DNA of 64,000 nt from Notospermus geniculatus (taxonomy: Eukaryota; Nemertea; Pilidiophora; Heteronemertea; Lineidae), in NCBI GenBank assembly GCA_002633025.1, contig NMRB01001608.1, forward strand, positions 77,649-141,648, given 5' to 3'. Numbering within the stretch: position 1 is the first letter of the stretch; every line of letters begins with the position of its first letter. Both the position numbers and the translations under genes were made by a program. Under the pieces are notes generated by a model. It saw nothing but the letters and a program-made list of their open reading frames with translations, made no database searches and was not told the DNA's origin. Below, piece after piece: positions 12,205 through 24,129 of this stretch.

Positions 12205-13000
12205 GCACAGTAAACCTCCCTTAGAGGACACCTCTGTCAGGAGGACACCTCTCCGTTACGTCCAGCACAGTAAACCTCCCTTGGAGGACACCTCTGCCAG
12301 GAGGACACCTCTCTGTTAAGCCCAGCACAGTAAACCTCCCTTGGAGGACACCTCTGCCAGGAGGCCACCTCTCTAAATAGTTCAGTACAGAGGACCTTCG
12401 TTTAGTGGACAACTCTGCCATAAGGACGCCTCTCTATCTAGTCCAGTACAGAAGATCCTCCTTTAGTGGACACCTCTGCCAGGAGGACACCGCTCTATCT
12501 AGTCCAGCACAGAGGACTGTCCTTCAGTGGACACCTCTGCCAGGAGGACACCTCTCTATGAAGTCCAGTAGAGTGGACTCTCCTTTAGTGGACACCTCTG
12601 CCATAAGGACACCTCTCTTTTTGGTCCAGCACAGAGGACCCTCCTTTAGCGGACACCTCTGCCAGGAGGACACCTCTCTATCCAGTCCAGCACAGAGGAC
12701 ACTCCTTTAGCAGACACCTCTGCCAGGAGGACACCTTTCTATCTAGTCCAGTAAAGAGGACCCTCTTTTAGCGGACACCTCTGTAGGAGGATACATCTCT
12801 ATCTAGTCCAGTACAGAAGACTCTCTTTTAGCGGACACCTCTGCCAGGAGGACACATCTCTATCTAGTCCAGTACAGAAGACTCTCCTTTAGTGGATACC
12901 TCTGCCAGGAGGACACTTTTTATCTAGTCCATTACAGAGAACCTTTCTTTAGTGTACACCTTTGCCAGGACACCCTCTATCGAGTCCAGTTTCAACTTAG
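12205..13000. repeat. 60-bp minisatellite, about 13 units
   Basis: Unit of 60-61 bp built around GGACACCTCTGCCAGGAGG and TCTAGTCCAGCACAG; copies stay in register for 800 bp with few differences. The unit is the arm of the TA-flanked MITE, so the array looks like local expansion of one MITE. Flanks still show MITE-like remnants (ACAGTAAACCTCCC left, GTCTTACTGTA near 13085). The length is a multiple of three, so long spurious frames are open on both strands. Confidence 0.9.
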
Positions 13001-14664
13001 TCCTTTTCAATTTTGACCTCTGTAATCAGGACACCTCATTATTACGGACACTTGTCTGTCCCAAAGGGTGTCCTTGATAAATAGGTCTTACTGTAGTTTG
13101 GTGGTTTCTTGAGAGGTTTTGTATTCAAATTACTCAACCTTCTCAAGTGTAATTTTATCAATGAATTAATACATTGAATAATGCTATAAATCGAGGTCAT
13201 CTGACCAGCTTAGGGAAGGGTCGCAACCTTCTAATATCTTATGATCAAATAACAGGATTTATCAAGACACAAAAGAACGCCCTTGAAGTGCGATAAATAC
13301 GATAATTCTATTAATCCAAGATACAAGGCTGGTTAAATTCAATTGATCATGAGAGATTTAGACTCCACTTATAAAATGCAAACAAAAACAGTTTTTATCA
13401 TACTTGCTGTTCATTCCAATAATCTTAATACAATTAGGTCAGGTGTTCAAATCTGGCATTCTGGTTTAGACCATGGGAACCAATGTTTTGTTCTTCTAAG
13501 TTAACCACTTCCATTTTAGAAAAATATTGGGTTGGTACGTGGGCACTAAATACATGTACCACGTTAGTGCTGCTCTACAGACAATACGGAGGTTTAGAAA
13601 TCAAACGATAAACGTAAACTTTACCACAACGTTATTTTTCATACCACACATTAACCAGATTTTATATTGCATTTTCGGTACAAAAATAACGTTATCGTTA
13701 ACGTTTACGTTTAGTGTTATATTTTCACGGGATAATATTTCACGAATTGAACATTTTTTTTCTGTTTCGCGTGGATTAATGTTCGCGTCAAGGGCAGGGA
13801 AGGGAACTGACTGGATTGTTGGGTAGGACGCGACAAGCGATTTCCACCGCCACCGTTCACTCCTGCAGTATTTTTCCACATCGAATCGCCTGCCGCGTGA
13901 GGATACCGGCATATCTGGCACAATTTGAATGACATGAATGATGTCACTTCCGCTAATCATGACCACGCAAGCAACTGCGTCGCACCGTGCCGCGCTATGT
14001 TAAAACTGACACCGGGTGGCAATTTTTTTCAATGCATCTTAAGCCTACGGATTTGACTTGAATCCAGGCATGATTAAAATCCAGGCATGATTAAAATACA
14101 GGTGCGTTCAATTTGTCCATTAAATTCGTTCCATATTACAAATATTATTGAATTCAGGATGGTCTTTCTTCATTATAGGCCTAATTAGGGTCATGACGAG
14201 CCTTATTAGGGTCATGACGGCTGGGTACAGGTAGAAAATTTCATAAACATACAATCAAGACTAATATGAGTATTCAAGAAGAGAAATTCGCACAGTGGGG
14301 TGGAAAGGATGCCCCAGGCGCTAAATTAGTGTTGGAATCGCCTCTCAAAATCAGAGTGTTAAAGGTCACATTGCTTCTCCTTGAATATCGCATCAATCTC
14401 AGTCTAAATTGACATCAACGTCATAACGACATGACATCATTTGTGACATCACGTTTCCCGATGCAACCTGACATCACTGGCTCTCATGACGCAGCATCTA
14501 CAAATATGCCACTTAAAGTGAATTGATAGCAGATTTTATTTTCATTTGGCTGGTGTTTGTAAACACAAAATTTCAGCCAATCAAAATGCACGAACATTTC
14601 TTTGTTGACATTCTGGAGAAGTTTGTTTACATTTTTTCCCGAAAATTCGTCCCCTTTCAAATTC
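13001..14664. other. Intergenic, mostly unrecognised
   Basis: 13580-13835 contains AACGTAAACTTTACC-type near-palindromes and the dispersed repeat shared with 1-130 and 33353-33765. 14170-14220 has a short direct repeat (ATTAGGGTCATGACG). The remainder is plain. Confidence 0.45.
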
Positions 14665-14666
14665 TA

Positions 14667-15429
14667 CAGTGGAACCTCTCTATTACGGACACCTTTGGGA
14701 CTGACAAATGCTGTCCTCAATTGAGAGGTGTCCTGATTACAGAGGTCAATAGAATAGAAATGATCAATTTGGGACTGAATTCCAGTGTCCTTAAGGCTTC
14801 CTGTACATAGAAGTATACGGTATTCGGTATTTGGTGCACGTTTCGTAATGCACGCGTATACTAGGAAACGAACAAGTTTATTTCCAATAGCCACTTACAT
14901 AGCACTATACGCGGAACGGTGCACGCTATTCGCGTATAGAAGGAATCGCGCTTGCACGATTTTTCCTCTGCGTATACTGAGCGTGGTCAGGAGAATAGGC
15001 ATAGATTGGCCAGTTAACTCATTCTAAATAATTTTTTTCGTTGATTTTCAGCAGAAATATATTCCCGGCAATCAAAATCAAAGAATATTGGTAGTCACTA
15101 TCTGATTGTGAAACAAAGTTCAGGTTCGAATATTCAGCAAAAGAAATATTTTACAGAGTGTCTCCAAAATGCTAACCCTTTCTTGGTCACTCAGGGATTG
15201 GGTGTAAAAAACGTCCTGACACATCCTTCACATGTCTTAGTACTTTCCATCAATGCAAATCCAACGATAAAATGGCCGAGTTCAGCCCAACGTATATCCT
15301 ATATAAATCGCCGTATCCGTATACCGTATACCGTATAGAGTATACCGAATACCGTATACTTCTATGTACAGGAAGCCTAATAGAGAGGTGTCCTCCTGGC
15401 AGAGGTGTCCGTTAAGGGAGGTTCCACTG
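14667..15429. mobile_element. TA-flanked 'GGACACCTCT' MITE, interrupted by insertion
   Basis: Ends CAGTGGAACCTC and GAGGTTCCACTG, flanked by TA on both sides, as in Tc1/mariner-type MITEs. Without the nested 583-bp element and one TAA it is 177 bp. Its interior consists of GGACACCTCT / AGAGGTGTCC arms. Related copies or fragments lie at 18990-19370, 25555-25635, 41985-42345, 48400-48455, 48965-49025 and 51121-51470. Confidence 0.8.
14795..15377. mobile_element. Harbinger-like MITE nested in a TA-flanked MITE
   Basis: 583 bp with at least 36-bp terminal inverted repeats starting GGCTTCCTGTACATAGAAGT. TAA is duplicated at both edges (14792-14794 and 15378-15380). The interrupted sequence reads continuously elsewhere (GTCCTTAATAGAGAGG near 51420), giving an exact empty site. 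A 3-bp TAA duplication is typical of PIF/Harbinger. No transposase frame. Confidence 0.85.
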
Positions 15430-17700
15430 TATTTCTAAATCAAATTTTTTCGATATCAATTTACTTTAAACAGGATGCACGAATTCTGTCATGCTGCAGG
15501 GCCCTAGTCCCCAAACCCAAACACAATTCTGAAGTCGAGCAAAATATTCACTTAATTAGCTTGAACCCATTGTGTATCTCAGCGCCTCAGCCCTTCATTG
15601 CTTTCTTATGTCCCAACAAAGACACTATCACACGATTAATTTTTTCTAATGAAAATATGGTATGTCGAATTTGTTTTCAAAAGGGTTATTTCTGTGTGAA
15701 ATTTCAAACATTTTCATGAAGTGGTATAATTGAATGCAAAAAACATGCACGAAAGCCTGAAAATGATATTTTCAAACTTGTCCCAGAGTGGTGATTAAGT
15801 TGCGTTGAATATGTACGATTTGTGCGAACCAGACTTGAGGCTCATTTGAGGCAAACATTGCAGCGTTTTTATCAAAACCATCAACATTCTTCTAATAACA
15901 CTGCAGTACTTTGGTGAATATGAAGGGTTTCTTTACTTGCACTTCACGACAAAGAAGGTCGGTGACCTAGACCTTCGGTCACGGAGGAAAACAACTCACA
16001 TTGCATGTGTCAAAGCAAGGAAACGCATGGATGTGATTGTGACCTTGACACGGATTTTGTTGTGACCCTGACACAGATCTTATTATCACCTTGACACAGA
16101 TCTGGTTGTGACCTTGCTATAGATCTGGTTGTGACCTTGCCATACATCTTGCTGTGACCTTGCCATACATCTTGCTGTGACCTTGACAGAGATATTGTTT
16201 TGACCTTGACAGAGATATTGTTTTGACCTTGACACAGATCCTTTAGTGACCTTGACACAGATATATGACCTAGTCATTTGAATACATCGTATGAGCCAGA
16301 TGTCCCAACCCAACTGTCCATACAAAACCAATCAGTGGCCAGATGGCTGGAGAAGTGGCCTTGACCTTGTAAAGTGACCTTGACCTTGCATCGAATGGCC
16401 TTGCCCTTTACATTTAGTTTCATACTAGCACTGTAATTAACAGATTGGAATCTTATACCCTTGGTAGCCATCCAGGCTTAGATTTTGCCAGTCACTGGAG
16501 GGAGAACACATTGAGAAGTCACCTGTCGCTCAAGGCATTTTGTTTTGATCAAAAATAAAGACACCGGCCCCGGGTTTCGATCTGATTTGTAAGGAAATGA
16601 GACGAGGAAGGCGTGAGCCCAGTGATGCAAGCAGACACTGTCAACACAATACTGCATGGTGATGACGTCAACACTCGGCAGGGTTTGAGCCGACCATTTT
16701 TAATGAAAGACGCGAGCTGTGAATCAGAGGAAATAGGTTGATTGAAATGAAGAGCTTCATGTGACTCTGACATCAAACTCATTTTCTTAGAAACTACAGC
16801 ACAAACAAGAGACATATTATTACATTACAATATGCAAGGTTCTTATGTTCAATATGCAAGGTTCTTGTGTTCGTAAGTCAGTTCTCTGAGAAGACTTCTC
16901 TTGTGCAGTCAAGGTGTCAATGTTGAGGGTTGTCAAAATCTTCAAGAAGTAGGTCAAGTATAGAAAACAAATTGTTACTTGAAGGAATATTCCTTTCGCA
17001 GTTTATTGGCTGACAAGGCGGACAGTATTTCACATAATCGAACGAAGTTCAATAGTTTCGATATAGCCTACATCGGTGTAAATCACAAAGTTGTCAGTGT
17101 CGGCACGAAGTGTATGATGGCCGGTAAAAGGGGACGGCGCTGACGTCAATGCAGACGGCTCGTCTTTCGTGTGAAGTAAATTTCCAATACTTAGTGACAC
17201 GATTTATAAGACGCGATGATGTCAGTTGCATTCAAAGACGACGGAAGAATATGGATGTCCGCTCAACAGGCGTCAATTTTTGAGGTTTCAAACTTTTCAT
17301 GCATGACTTCTTTTTAGCCACTGAATTGAATCCAAGTATTTTACAGTGCTGTAAATATCATGTGAATGGTTTGGCCTTTATGTTCATGAAACTATCAAAA
17401 ACCACTCATGTGACACTTAGTTCAGGCTCGATCAAATGGCGGCTCAACTTTTTTGCCACCTGTAATTTGGGCACCAGTTCAATGAGGACACTGATGACAC
17501 ATATCATATCATATCCATTACCGGCATCATAACCCTGTTGGGTTTTTGCCGGAGGTATGGAGTCCACGACAGGCTACTGCCCACCTGTGTGGAGTCTTTT
17601 ACTTGCCCTGGCATAGACACTCAGGACGAGGTACAAGGGACCACGACTTTTAGTCCCATCCAACAGACCCTCAATTTCACAATTTTTGTTTCACAATTTT
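15430..17700. other. Intergenic, no gene recognised
   Basis: Outside the 24-bp satellite, only a short direct repeat at 16825-16870 (CAATATGCAAGGTTCTTRTG, twice) is seen. Confidence 0.45.
16025..16268. repeat. 24-bp minisatellite, about 10 units
   Basis: Unit like TGTGACCTTGACACAGATCT, 24 bp, with variants (CCATACATCTTGC, CAGAGATATTGTT). A related GTGACCTTGACCTTG motif recurs at 16350-16395. Confidence 0.85.
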
Positions 17701-17714
17701 TTGTACAGGCCTAT

Positions 17715-17958
17715 AGCCTAGTTTATACTTCGACGCACGACCATCATCGGCGACCGACGTACGATCTTGCGTTCGACACGGACCCCGTCGTGCGATTTGG
17801 TCGGCGTCTGATCGCGAGGCTGTAATTACTTGAGTCATTTCATAACGGGTCGCCGTCGCTAAAGTATGCTGGACTATGAATCAATTCCGCGAAGTCGGCG
17901 TCCAGATTTGATCGGGCGTCGGACGCCGATGGTCTTGCGTCGAAGTGTAAACTAGGCT
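17715..17958. mobile_element. Inverted-repeat element 'AGCCTAGTT-TACTTCGACG', copy 2
   Basis: 244 bp, ends AGCCTAGTTTATACTTCGAC and complement; TAT on both flanks. Abuts the tRNA-like SINE head at 17957. Confidence 0.78.
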
Positions 17959-18181
17959 TATGCCTTCACCCGGAGTCGAACTTGCGCCGACCCATTGCAC
18001 AATTTGGTAGTCAAGCGCGCTAACCACTCGACCACCGGGCTTAGATTTTTCAAGCCATGGATCTCCTCATTAGAAAGAGTTCATTCTACATGTATGTTAG
18101 CCAGTTCAGCCCGAATGGTACCTGTTCCAGTGTTCACCGAGTACCCCTACGGATGGCAGTGAAGTGTCTTGCTCAAGGATA
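17957..18181 (-). mobile_element. tRNA-like head with CTTGAGCAAGACACTT module
   Basis: The minus strand at 17957-18043 reads GGTGGTCGAGTGGTTAGCGC (A-box-like) and a B box GTTCGACTCC. At 18118-18181 it carries CCTTGAGCAAGACACTT, a motif common in tRNA-derived SINEs, but placed before the head rather than after it. It is therefore a rearranged or composite SINE. Its left side abuts the inverted-repeat element ending at 17958. Confidence 0.5.
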
Positions 18182-18662
18182 CATGACATTTAAGTAAGTC
18201 ACACCTCCCCGGTGAAGCGTGTAGTACTACTTCCATTAACGTTGCAAAATAATGAATTAAACATGAAATTCTTGAAATCATTCATTATTTATGACGTCTG
18301 CTGTCAACAGGGTCAGATGGGAGATAAGCAGACGTAAATTCGGTCAGTGAGGAACATGTCAAAAGGTCAACAATAATGGTCTGCTAATCGTAAAGTCATG
18401 ACTCTGAATTTATTAATTTATATCATTTTTGAATCAGTAGAGGTCATCGGGATGATACATCAAAATTTCAACAGGTTTTCATTCACATGACAATATGTCT
18501 GACTTCAGACAACGGTAGGATGGGTAGGCTAGAGAACAAGTGCATGTTGACGTGAAACTTTGATGTGAATTTCAAAAACAGGAATGCGCTCAAGGACACA
18601 GGGAATATTAAAACCTTGTATTGTGGTTTTTACGGTGGTTTTAGAAGGTGACCTTCGTCAGA

Positions 18663-18839
18663 CAGGCACGGATCCAAGGGGGGGTACACCTGGCGTACCC
18701 CCTCCCTTTGGCCAACAAATCTGTAAAATTGACCGTGAAATTCTGAAATTTGGAGCAAATCATTGAAATTCACCGCAGATTTCAATGTTTCTAGCACAGT
18801 GGGCCCCCTGTTTTTTCCAAAATCGTGGATCCGCCCCTG
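18663..18839. mobile_element. MITE related to 41625-41783
   Basis: Starts CAGGCACGGATCCAAGGG, ends GTGGATCCGCCCCTG; interior GGCCAACAAATCTGTAAAAT is shared. No clear target duplication. Confidence 0.7.
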
Positions 18840-19036
18840 GTCCGCCCCCAGATATGCCATCCGCCAGATTCCTGTCAGACTTGTTCCCTCTGTCAGAGAG
18901 AGAGAGGCTAACCTTTTTAGTGGCACAAGACTCTGGTTTCCTCCTACATTATAAGGAATGAACTAATGGCTTCCTGTTTGCTATACCAGTGGAAGCACTT
19001 TCTGCGGACACCTCTGTCGAGAGCATGCCTGTCTGA

Positions 19037-19290
19037 AGCCTAGTTCATACTTCGAAGCACGACTGTCGGCGTCCGATGCGCGATCAAAATATGGACGCCG
19101 ACTTCGCAGAGTTGATTCATATTCCAGCGTACTTCAGCGACGGTGACGCGTTATGAAATGACTCAAGTAATTACACATGTAAAGTCTCATGATCGGACGG
19201 CGACCAAATTGCCCGACGGGGTCGGCGTTGAACACAAGATCGTGGGTCGGTCACTGGCGATGGTCGTGCGTCGAAGTATGAACTAGGCTT
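19037..19290. mobile_element. Inverted-repeat element 'AGCCTAGTT-TACTTCGACG', copy 3, nested
   Basis: Ends AGCCTAGTTCATACTTCGAA and complement. It splits a 'GGACACCTCT' family copy (18990-19036 and 19291-19370). Confidence 0.75.
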
Positions 19291-19844
19291 AACTCTAATA
19301 AGAACACCAAAGTTCAGTCTTAGACTGGTCATTCCAGTTTGACCATGTAATCAGGACACCTCTCAATTAGGAACAGCGTCGCGAGTTTTAGCGACACCGA
19401 CATCCGAATCAGACGATTCAGGTCAGGGAGTACACACGCTGAGAAAAACAGCGCCATATATCATTGAAGAGCAGACGATCAATTCATGTGGTTCTGCAGT
19501 GAATGACACCTGTATTTAGGGCCATTAATCTCACGTTAGAGTGCTATTAGCAGACGAGACACCCGTCACAGACACCCCACCAATATTGAGAAACCGCTAA
19601 AGTCAAAACATGTTTTGTCTACGAAGATCTCGTGGAATTTATCATTATTCATGATCATGACTGGATGGCATTTTTGTATCACAACAGCACAACAAACGGG
19701 AGCAAGATTGGTGGGAGAATTATCTATGAATGGGATGAGAGTGTACGGCAGGCAGACACAGGCTCCCGCGGATCCTTACAAAGCATTAAAAGTCAGGAAT
19801 TTTTCTTTTTCAGAATTAAGGCCTTAAAAAGCTTTCAATATAGG

Positions 19845-19962
19845 GCCATATTTTAGAACGTTCCTACATTAAGGTCCACCTTAAATCTATTGTTCTCGAT
19901 GGTTTTACAATAGACTTAAGGTCGACCTTAACGTTAAGGAACGTTCTAAAATACGACCCATA
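19845..19962. mobile_element. Small hairpin MITE
   Basis: About 118 bp, arms AGGGCCATATTTTAGAACGT and complement, then ACCTTAAATCTATTGT / ACAATAGACTTAAGGT around a short loop. Confidence 0.75.
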
Positions 19963-20269
19963 GTATTTTTTCACTCAGTGGCCTTAAAAAGACCTTAAAT
20001 TTGATGTAGCTTCAATTTTGAATTTTTATTAAACCGTTTCCCCTTCCCAACAACATTTCATTCATATCAGATGAAAACCGCCCGGTCGTGAAAGTCGTGA
20101 TCCCGCCCCTCAGCGCTGACCTTTATGTGTTCCTTACAACATTCTCCTGAGTTAATATTTACCGCAAGTTGCACAACCTACATGAAAACTCCTGACAACT
20201 TGGCCTTAAATTTTTCCTGGACTACTCTGGCCTCAAAAAGCCTTAAAAAGGCCTTAATTTTGCTCACCA

Positions 20270-20582
20270 ATGAAATGGTCCATGGACCATGTGCTCACCC
20301 GTTTGAACATAATAGTGTACCCGGTAATGACAGAGAGAGGTGCATGTCAGTTATGAGCAATCTGGGTCAAGTCATTCCCAAGTTGCAGGAGTTCAATGAT
20401 TTTGGGGTTATGCCACCTGGCGGCCATATTGGATGTCCGATCGGGCCAAAACTTCACATGCACATAAAGGTCATCTAGAGGGAGCCACATAGCACATTTG
20501 AGCGCTCTGGGTCAAGTCGTTCCTGAGTTATAGCACATTTGATGACTTTCGGGTTACGCCACCTGGCGGCCATATTGGAAGT
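20270..20582 (+). repeat. Left part of the 145-bp-unit element, cut by N gap
   Basis: Starts AATGAAATGGTCCATGGACC; two units (TTATGCC at 20408, TTACGCC at 20554), then N. The sequence right of the gap belongs to a different repeat. Confidence 0.8.
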
Positions 20583-20879
20583 NNNNNNNNNNNNNNNNNN
20601 NNNNNNNNNNNNNNNNNNNNNNNNNNNNNNNNNNNNNNNNNNNNNNNNNNNNNNNNNNNNNNNNNNNNNNNNNNNNNNNNNNNNNNNNNNNNNNNNNNNN
20701 NNNNNNNNNNNNNNNNNNNNNNNNNNNNNNNNNNNNNNNNNNNNNNNNNNNNNNNNNNNNNNNNNNNNNNNNNNNNNNNNNNNNNNNNNNNNNNNNNNNN
20801 NNNNNNNNNNNNNNNNNNNNNNNNNNNNNNNNNNNNNNNNNNNNNNNNNNNNNNNNNNNNNNNNNNNNNNNNNNNNNNN
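20583..20879. other. Assembly gap, 297 N
   Basis: Runs of N inside a tandem-unit repeat; contents unknown. Confidence 0.99.
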
Positions 20880-20884
20880 TGGGC

Positions 20885-21060
20885 CAGAAGCATTGCTGGT
20901 GACTCCAAGCTGGTCAATCCACAGGCAGTGCTAGTGATTTCAAGGAGGACTGTCCACAAGCATTGCTAGTGATCTCAAGGTGGCCAATCGACAAGCATTG
21001 GTGGTGATTTCAAGGTTGCTATTTTGTGTTGGTGGCAATTTCAAGATGGCCAAACAACAA
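20885..21060. repeat. Degenerate ~45-bp tandem repeat
   Basis: Loose copies of GTGATTTCAAGGTGGCCAAT followed by CCACAAGCATTGCTA, directly right of the N gap ending at 20879. Confidence 0.6.
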
Positions 21061-21357
21061 GTGGTTTGATAGGCCTACATTTCGGAATCAGTCCAACAAC
21101 CTTCACCTCTAGGCCTGTCCCTTGTTTGCATGGAAAAGCAAACACGGTGAATCAATGTCAAGGGTCTTTTCAAGGAAATATTAGTTTAGGCCAACATTTC
21201 TTGGGTACGTGGATCTGACATACATCTCTGGCAATTTATTTGCATTACTTTTCTGCAGAAATTCCTTCCTAAGGTTTGTCTGTTTGGTCACAAAAATAAC
21301 GGCCTTTCACAGTTTTCATAGCAGGGGACCTGTCACTTGCTGTAGTTGTTTGTAGGA

Positions 21358-21393
21358 CTGGTGGGGTGGGGTGGGGTGGGGTGGGGGAGTGGT
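21358..21393 (+). repeat. GGGGT runs, potential G-quadruplex
   Basis: Five consecutive G runs (GGTGGGGTGGGGTGGGGTGG continuing to GGGGG) meet the G3+N1-7 pattern. Nothing nearby suggests what it might regulate. Confidence 0.7.
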
Positions 21394-21869
21394 GTTGTTT
21401 TGGAACCTTATGACCGGTAAAATGCAAGATATTAATCTTGTATAGTATATCAGGATTATAACATTTTGTATTTGCCAAAAGGTTTAGGTTGATAATTTGA
21501 TTAAGTTTTACTGATAAGAATTGAAAATTTCAAAACCGATTGAACTAATTACTTAATCTTGTTGTCCATTTACAAGCACAAAGATAAAATCGCTGAGGGG
21601 GCCACTGTAATATGATTACGAAACTGACCTCTGGCAGGCAAAATATGATTTGGGGGAAATGGCCCCTCTAACATTTCGGGTGTTTTCTCCCAGTGCGAAT
21701 CCTCTCGGTGAAGTATAGACTCCCACAATAGAAATAGTAAGACCTGGAATTCATGGGTCCGTAGGACTCAGAGCATTCTGTCTTTCATTTTTCTACTGAA
21801 GTACAGTAGTTGAAATAACTCCATGGGTCTTATCATTATGACGACCGTGGTAATCTTAACTAAATACCT

Positions 21870-22015
21870 TACTGATTACTTACTAGGAAAGTCAGGGGTC
21901 ACTGATCAGTGTTCAGATATTTTGACCACAAAATTCAATTTCGGTTGATTACTTACTAGGAAAGTCACGGGTCACTGCAGTGTTCAGATATTTTGACCAC
22001 AGAATTCAACTTGGG
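21870..22015. repeat. Tandem duplication, unit about 75 bp
   Basis: TGATTACTTACTAGGAAAGT... through TTCAGATATTTTGACCACA occurs twice in direct order, with a 4-base deletion (TGAT) in the second copy. Confidence 0.75.
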
Positions 22016-22089
22016 TCAACAAAGCCCGAGATTGTTGTTTTCAGTAATTAGGCTTTGGAGAGAATTACTAACATCTTGGAGGATATAAA

Positions 22090-22665
22090 GCCATGTTCAC
22101 ACTAGGGTTTTATATTGAATCGAATTTGCAATAAAGGCTTATTCCGATACAATGCATCACACTCAAATCGCAACAGAGCACTTTTATACCGATTTAACGA
22201 ATCCAGTATTTATATCGGTTTCGATGTGCGTTAGCCAAATCGAAATAGTTATTGCGAAACAGATTTACAGTGTAACCTGCTTATCCCAAAACAAGCAGAA
22301 CGGATATGACTCATCGGATTGCACATATCCAGTGTCGCTTGGACAAAAATGTGACACGTGTAAATGACATAATACCACATGGTAATGGGCGAAATTCACC
22401 CATTTTTTGTGTACTTTTACACATTTTTGGTGAAAAATTCGCTCATTACCACGTGGTAATGTCATTCATGTCACATTTTCGTAAGGCTTCACCCCATGTA
22501 CAGTTTTTCTTAACGATCATAGGTGGCGTGCACAGTTTATTGCGGGTTCAGTGTGGCACGTTTTGTTTCGCATCGAAATCGGTTAAGCTGTAGTGTGACC
22601 TGACCCAGCGTAACCAAATCGATTTCTGTATTTCGATTTCCGGAAACCAATTTTGATGATGTGAA
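22090..22665. mobile_element. Probable inverted-repeat element with internal hairpin
   Basis: Starts near AAAGCCATGTTCACACTAGG and ends near TGATGTGAATGCAGCATTAG. Inside, 22335-22485 is a separate near-palindrome (AATACCACATGGTAATGGGC / GCTCATTACCACGTGGTAAT), probably a nested element. Confidence 0.55.
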
Positions 22666-22734
22666 TGCAGCATTAGTGGCACTTACTGGCCGCCAGAACA
22701 ATGCTGGAAATATCAACATGGTCACAGCACAATG

Positions 22735-22973
22735 TTATGACATGTTGTCTGCTTTGAAACTTTGTGATTGCAAATTGCGTACAAGGTGATGAAATCTTTG
22801 AATTTTTGCCAGAGCTACGTGCACAACTTGGAGAAAATGATTTAAAGGTGATGTCTCCCTGTTGATTTGCAAACTAATATCAACAATGTGGGCCAAGGTG
22901 TCACGGTGTTGCAGCTGACCACCATCCGGTGATATACTGCATGAAATGATGCTAAATTTGCTCAACCTGTCAA
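22735..22973 (-). CDS. RhoGEF gene, probable exon g: DH CR3 and last helix, frame offset by one base
   Basis: After an acceptor AATTTCAG, the sequence from 22974 downward reads GTT GAC AGG..., giving VDRLSKFSIIS and, further on, HRDTLAHIVDISLQIN. This fits the DH CR3 and alpha-6 pattern P-V-Q-R-I/L-x-K/R-Y/F then 'ALE.V.....IN', and brings the DH domain to about 180 residues, the usual size. The G of the Val codon is also the G of the acceptor AG. Canonical splicing from exon f (phase 0) would therefore lose one base and hit TGA after three codons. A missing base in the assembly, a pseudogene or an unseen exon could explain this. The frame stays open to TAA at 22735-22737. No good donor is seen, so the 3' end is uncertain. 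CR3 has Asp where Gln is usual. Confidence 0.55.
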
Positions 22974-24129
22974 CTGAAATTGGTTTTAACACTACACTAC
23001 GAACTGAAATGTACTTGAATTCAAATTCAAATTTCTCGACTCAGCTGCTTTACGTAGTTCCCTCGTTGCTTTACATCACACCTAAATGCGTACATACATG
23101 ACAACCAATCAAATATGAGCTTCCTGCATAAAAAGGGATCTTAATATTTCAAATGTCATGAAAGCGATACGACAAAGATATAATGTGACTTTTATATGTC
23201 AGAGATCAACGGCACAATATGCGGTCTTTGAACCGTGGTTGACTTCGCAACTTCTTGATTATGAGAAGACAATTTGAGTTGCCACAAACAGAGCGCACTC
23301 AAAGTCAAGGGCCGGAACGGTTATGATAAAAAGAAACGTCAGGGTCAAGAGGAAAAATGACACATGGTCATCAATTACTGAGGGTGACAGTTTGGGCCTC
23401 TCTAAAGGCCTGTTTCCACTACAGGGTGTTTCAAAAAAAAGTTGTCATCTCTAAAATATCTCCTAGAACCTAAACCCATGAATATTTTTGGCTCAGATTT
23501 TGTAAGCTGCTAGGTGTAGACATACTCATAATGTTTATGTAATGTTTGTATGATGGTGTCTTGTTATGAAGGAACAGTGAAACCAAAAGTAAAAGGGTCC
23601 GAAGTGCAGGTGTCAGAGCTTTCCAGGAAATTCCACAAGATATGGTGATCTGTTCAGTCACCAGAATGCGAAGAAGAGATGAAATTTCTGTTAGAAACAA
23701 TGGTGGCCATGTGGAAGGTAGATTCCAGTAACCCTGGCTAATTCTGTATGCAACAAATGATAAATAAACTTTTCATTGCTTTCTGATAGATAAATCTCTG
23801 AGATTTTTGCATTTTGCAGGTCTGCTTATTCATCCACGCCTGAAGCGGTCAGAGCCAAAATTTCCTCAGCACCTCCATACATCCTGACCTATCTACATAC
23901 CAAATCTGAGCCAAAAATATTCATGGGTTTGGGTTCTAGGAGATATTTTAGAGACGACAACTTTGTGGAAACAGGCCTTTATACATGTATCTGTTACAAT
24001 AAGACTGTGATGGACAACCGTGTGGGAACGTCCAGTTCTTTATTATTGGTAAGTTAGCTGGGAAGGAAATATGGTCTGCGCCCTCAATGACACATGAGAG
24101 CAGAGGGAATGCCAAACTTTCAATGAGGA
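22974..24129. other. RhoGEF intron f-g, left half
   Basis: Contains a long-arm palindrome: AGTTGTCATCTCTAAAATAT at 23440-23460 reappears inverted at 23940-23965 (GATATTTTAGAGACGACAAC), with CCTAGAACCTAAACCCATG next to it, so 23405-23980 is an inverted-repeat element of about 575 bp. Rest unrecognised. Confidence 0.55.

Larger units (their letters stand above)
18185..20269. other. Intergenic between SINE-like element and gap
   Basis: Apart from the MITEs listed, 19380-19840 and 19965-20269 show no gene. AAGGCCTTAA/AAAAGCCTTAAAAAGGCC near 20235 is a small palindromic motif. Confidence 0.4.

Noticed and set aside
9000-22700. PH-domain exon expected after the DH domain
   Set aside because: No exon with a PH-like pattern and correct phase could be recognised; it may be in the N gap, too diverged, or absent.
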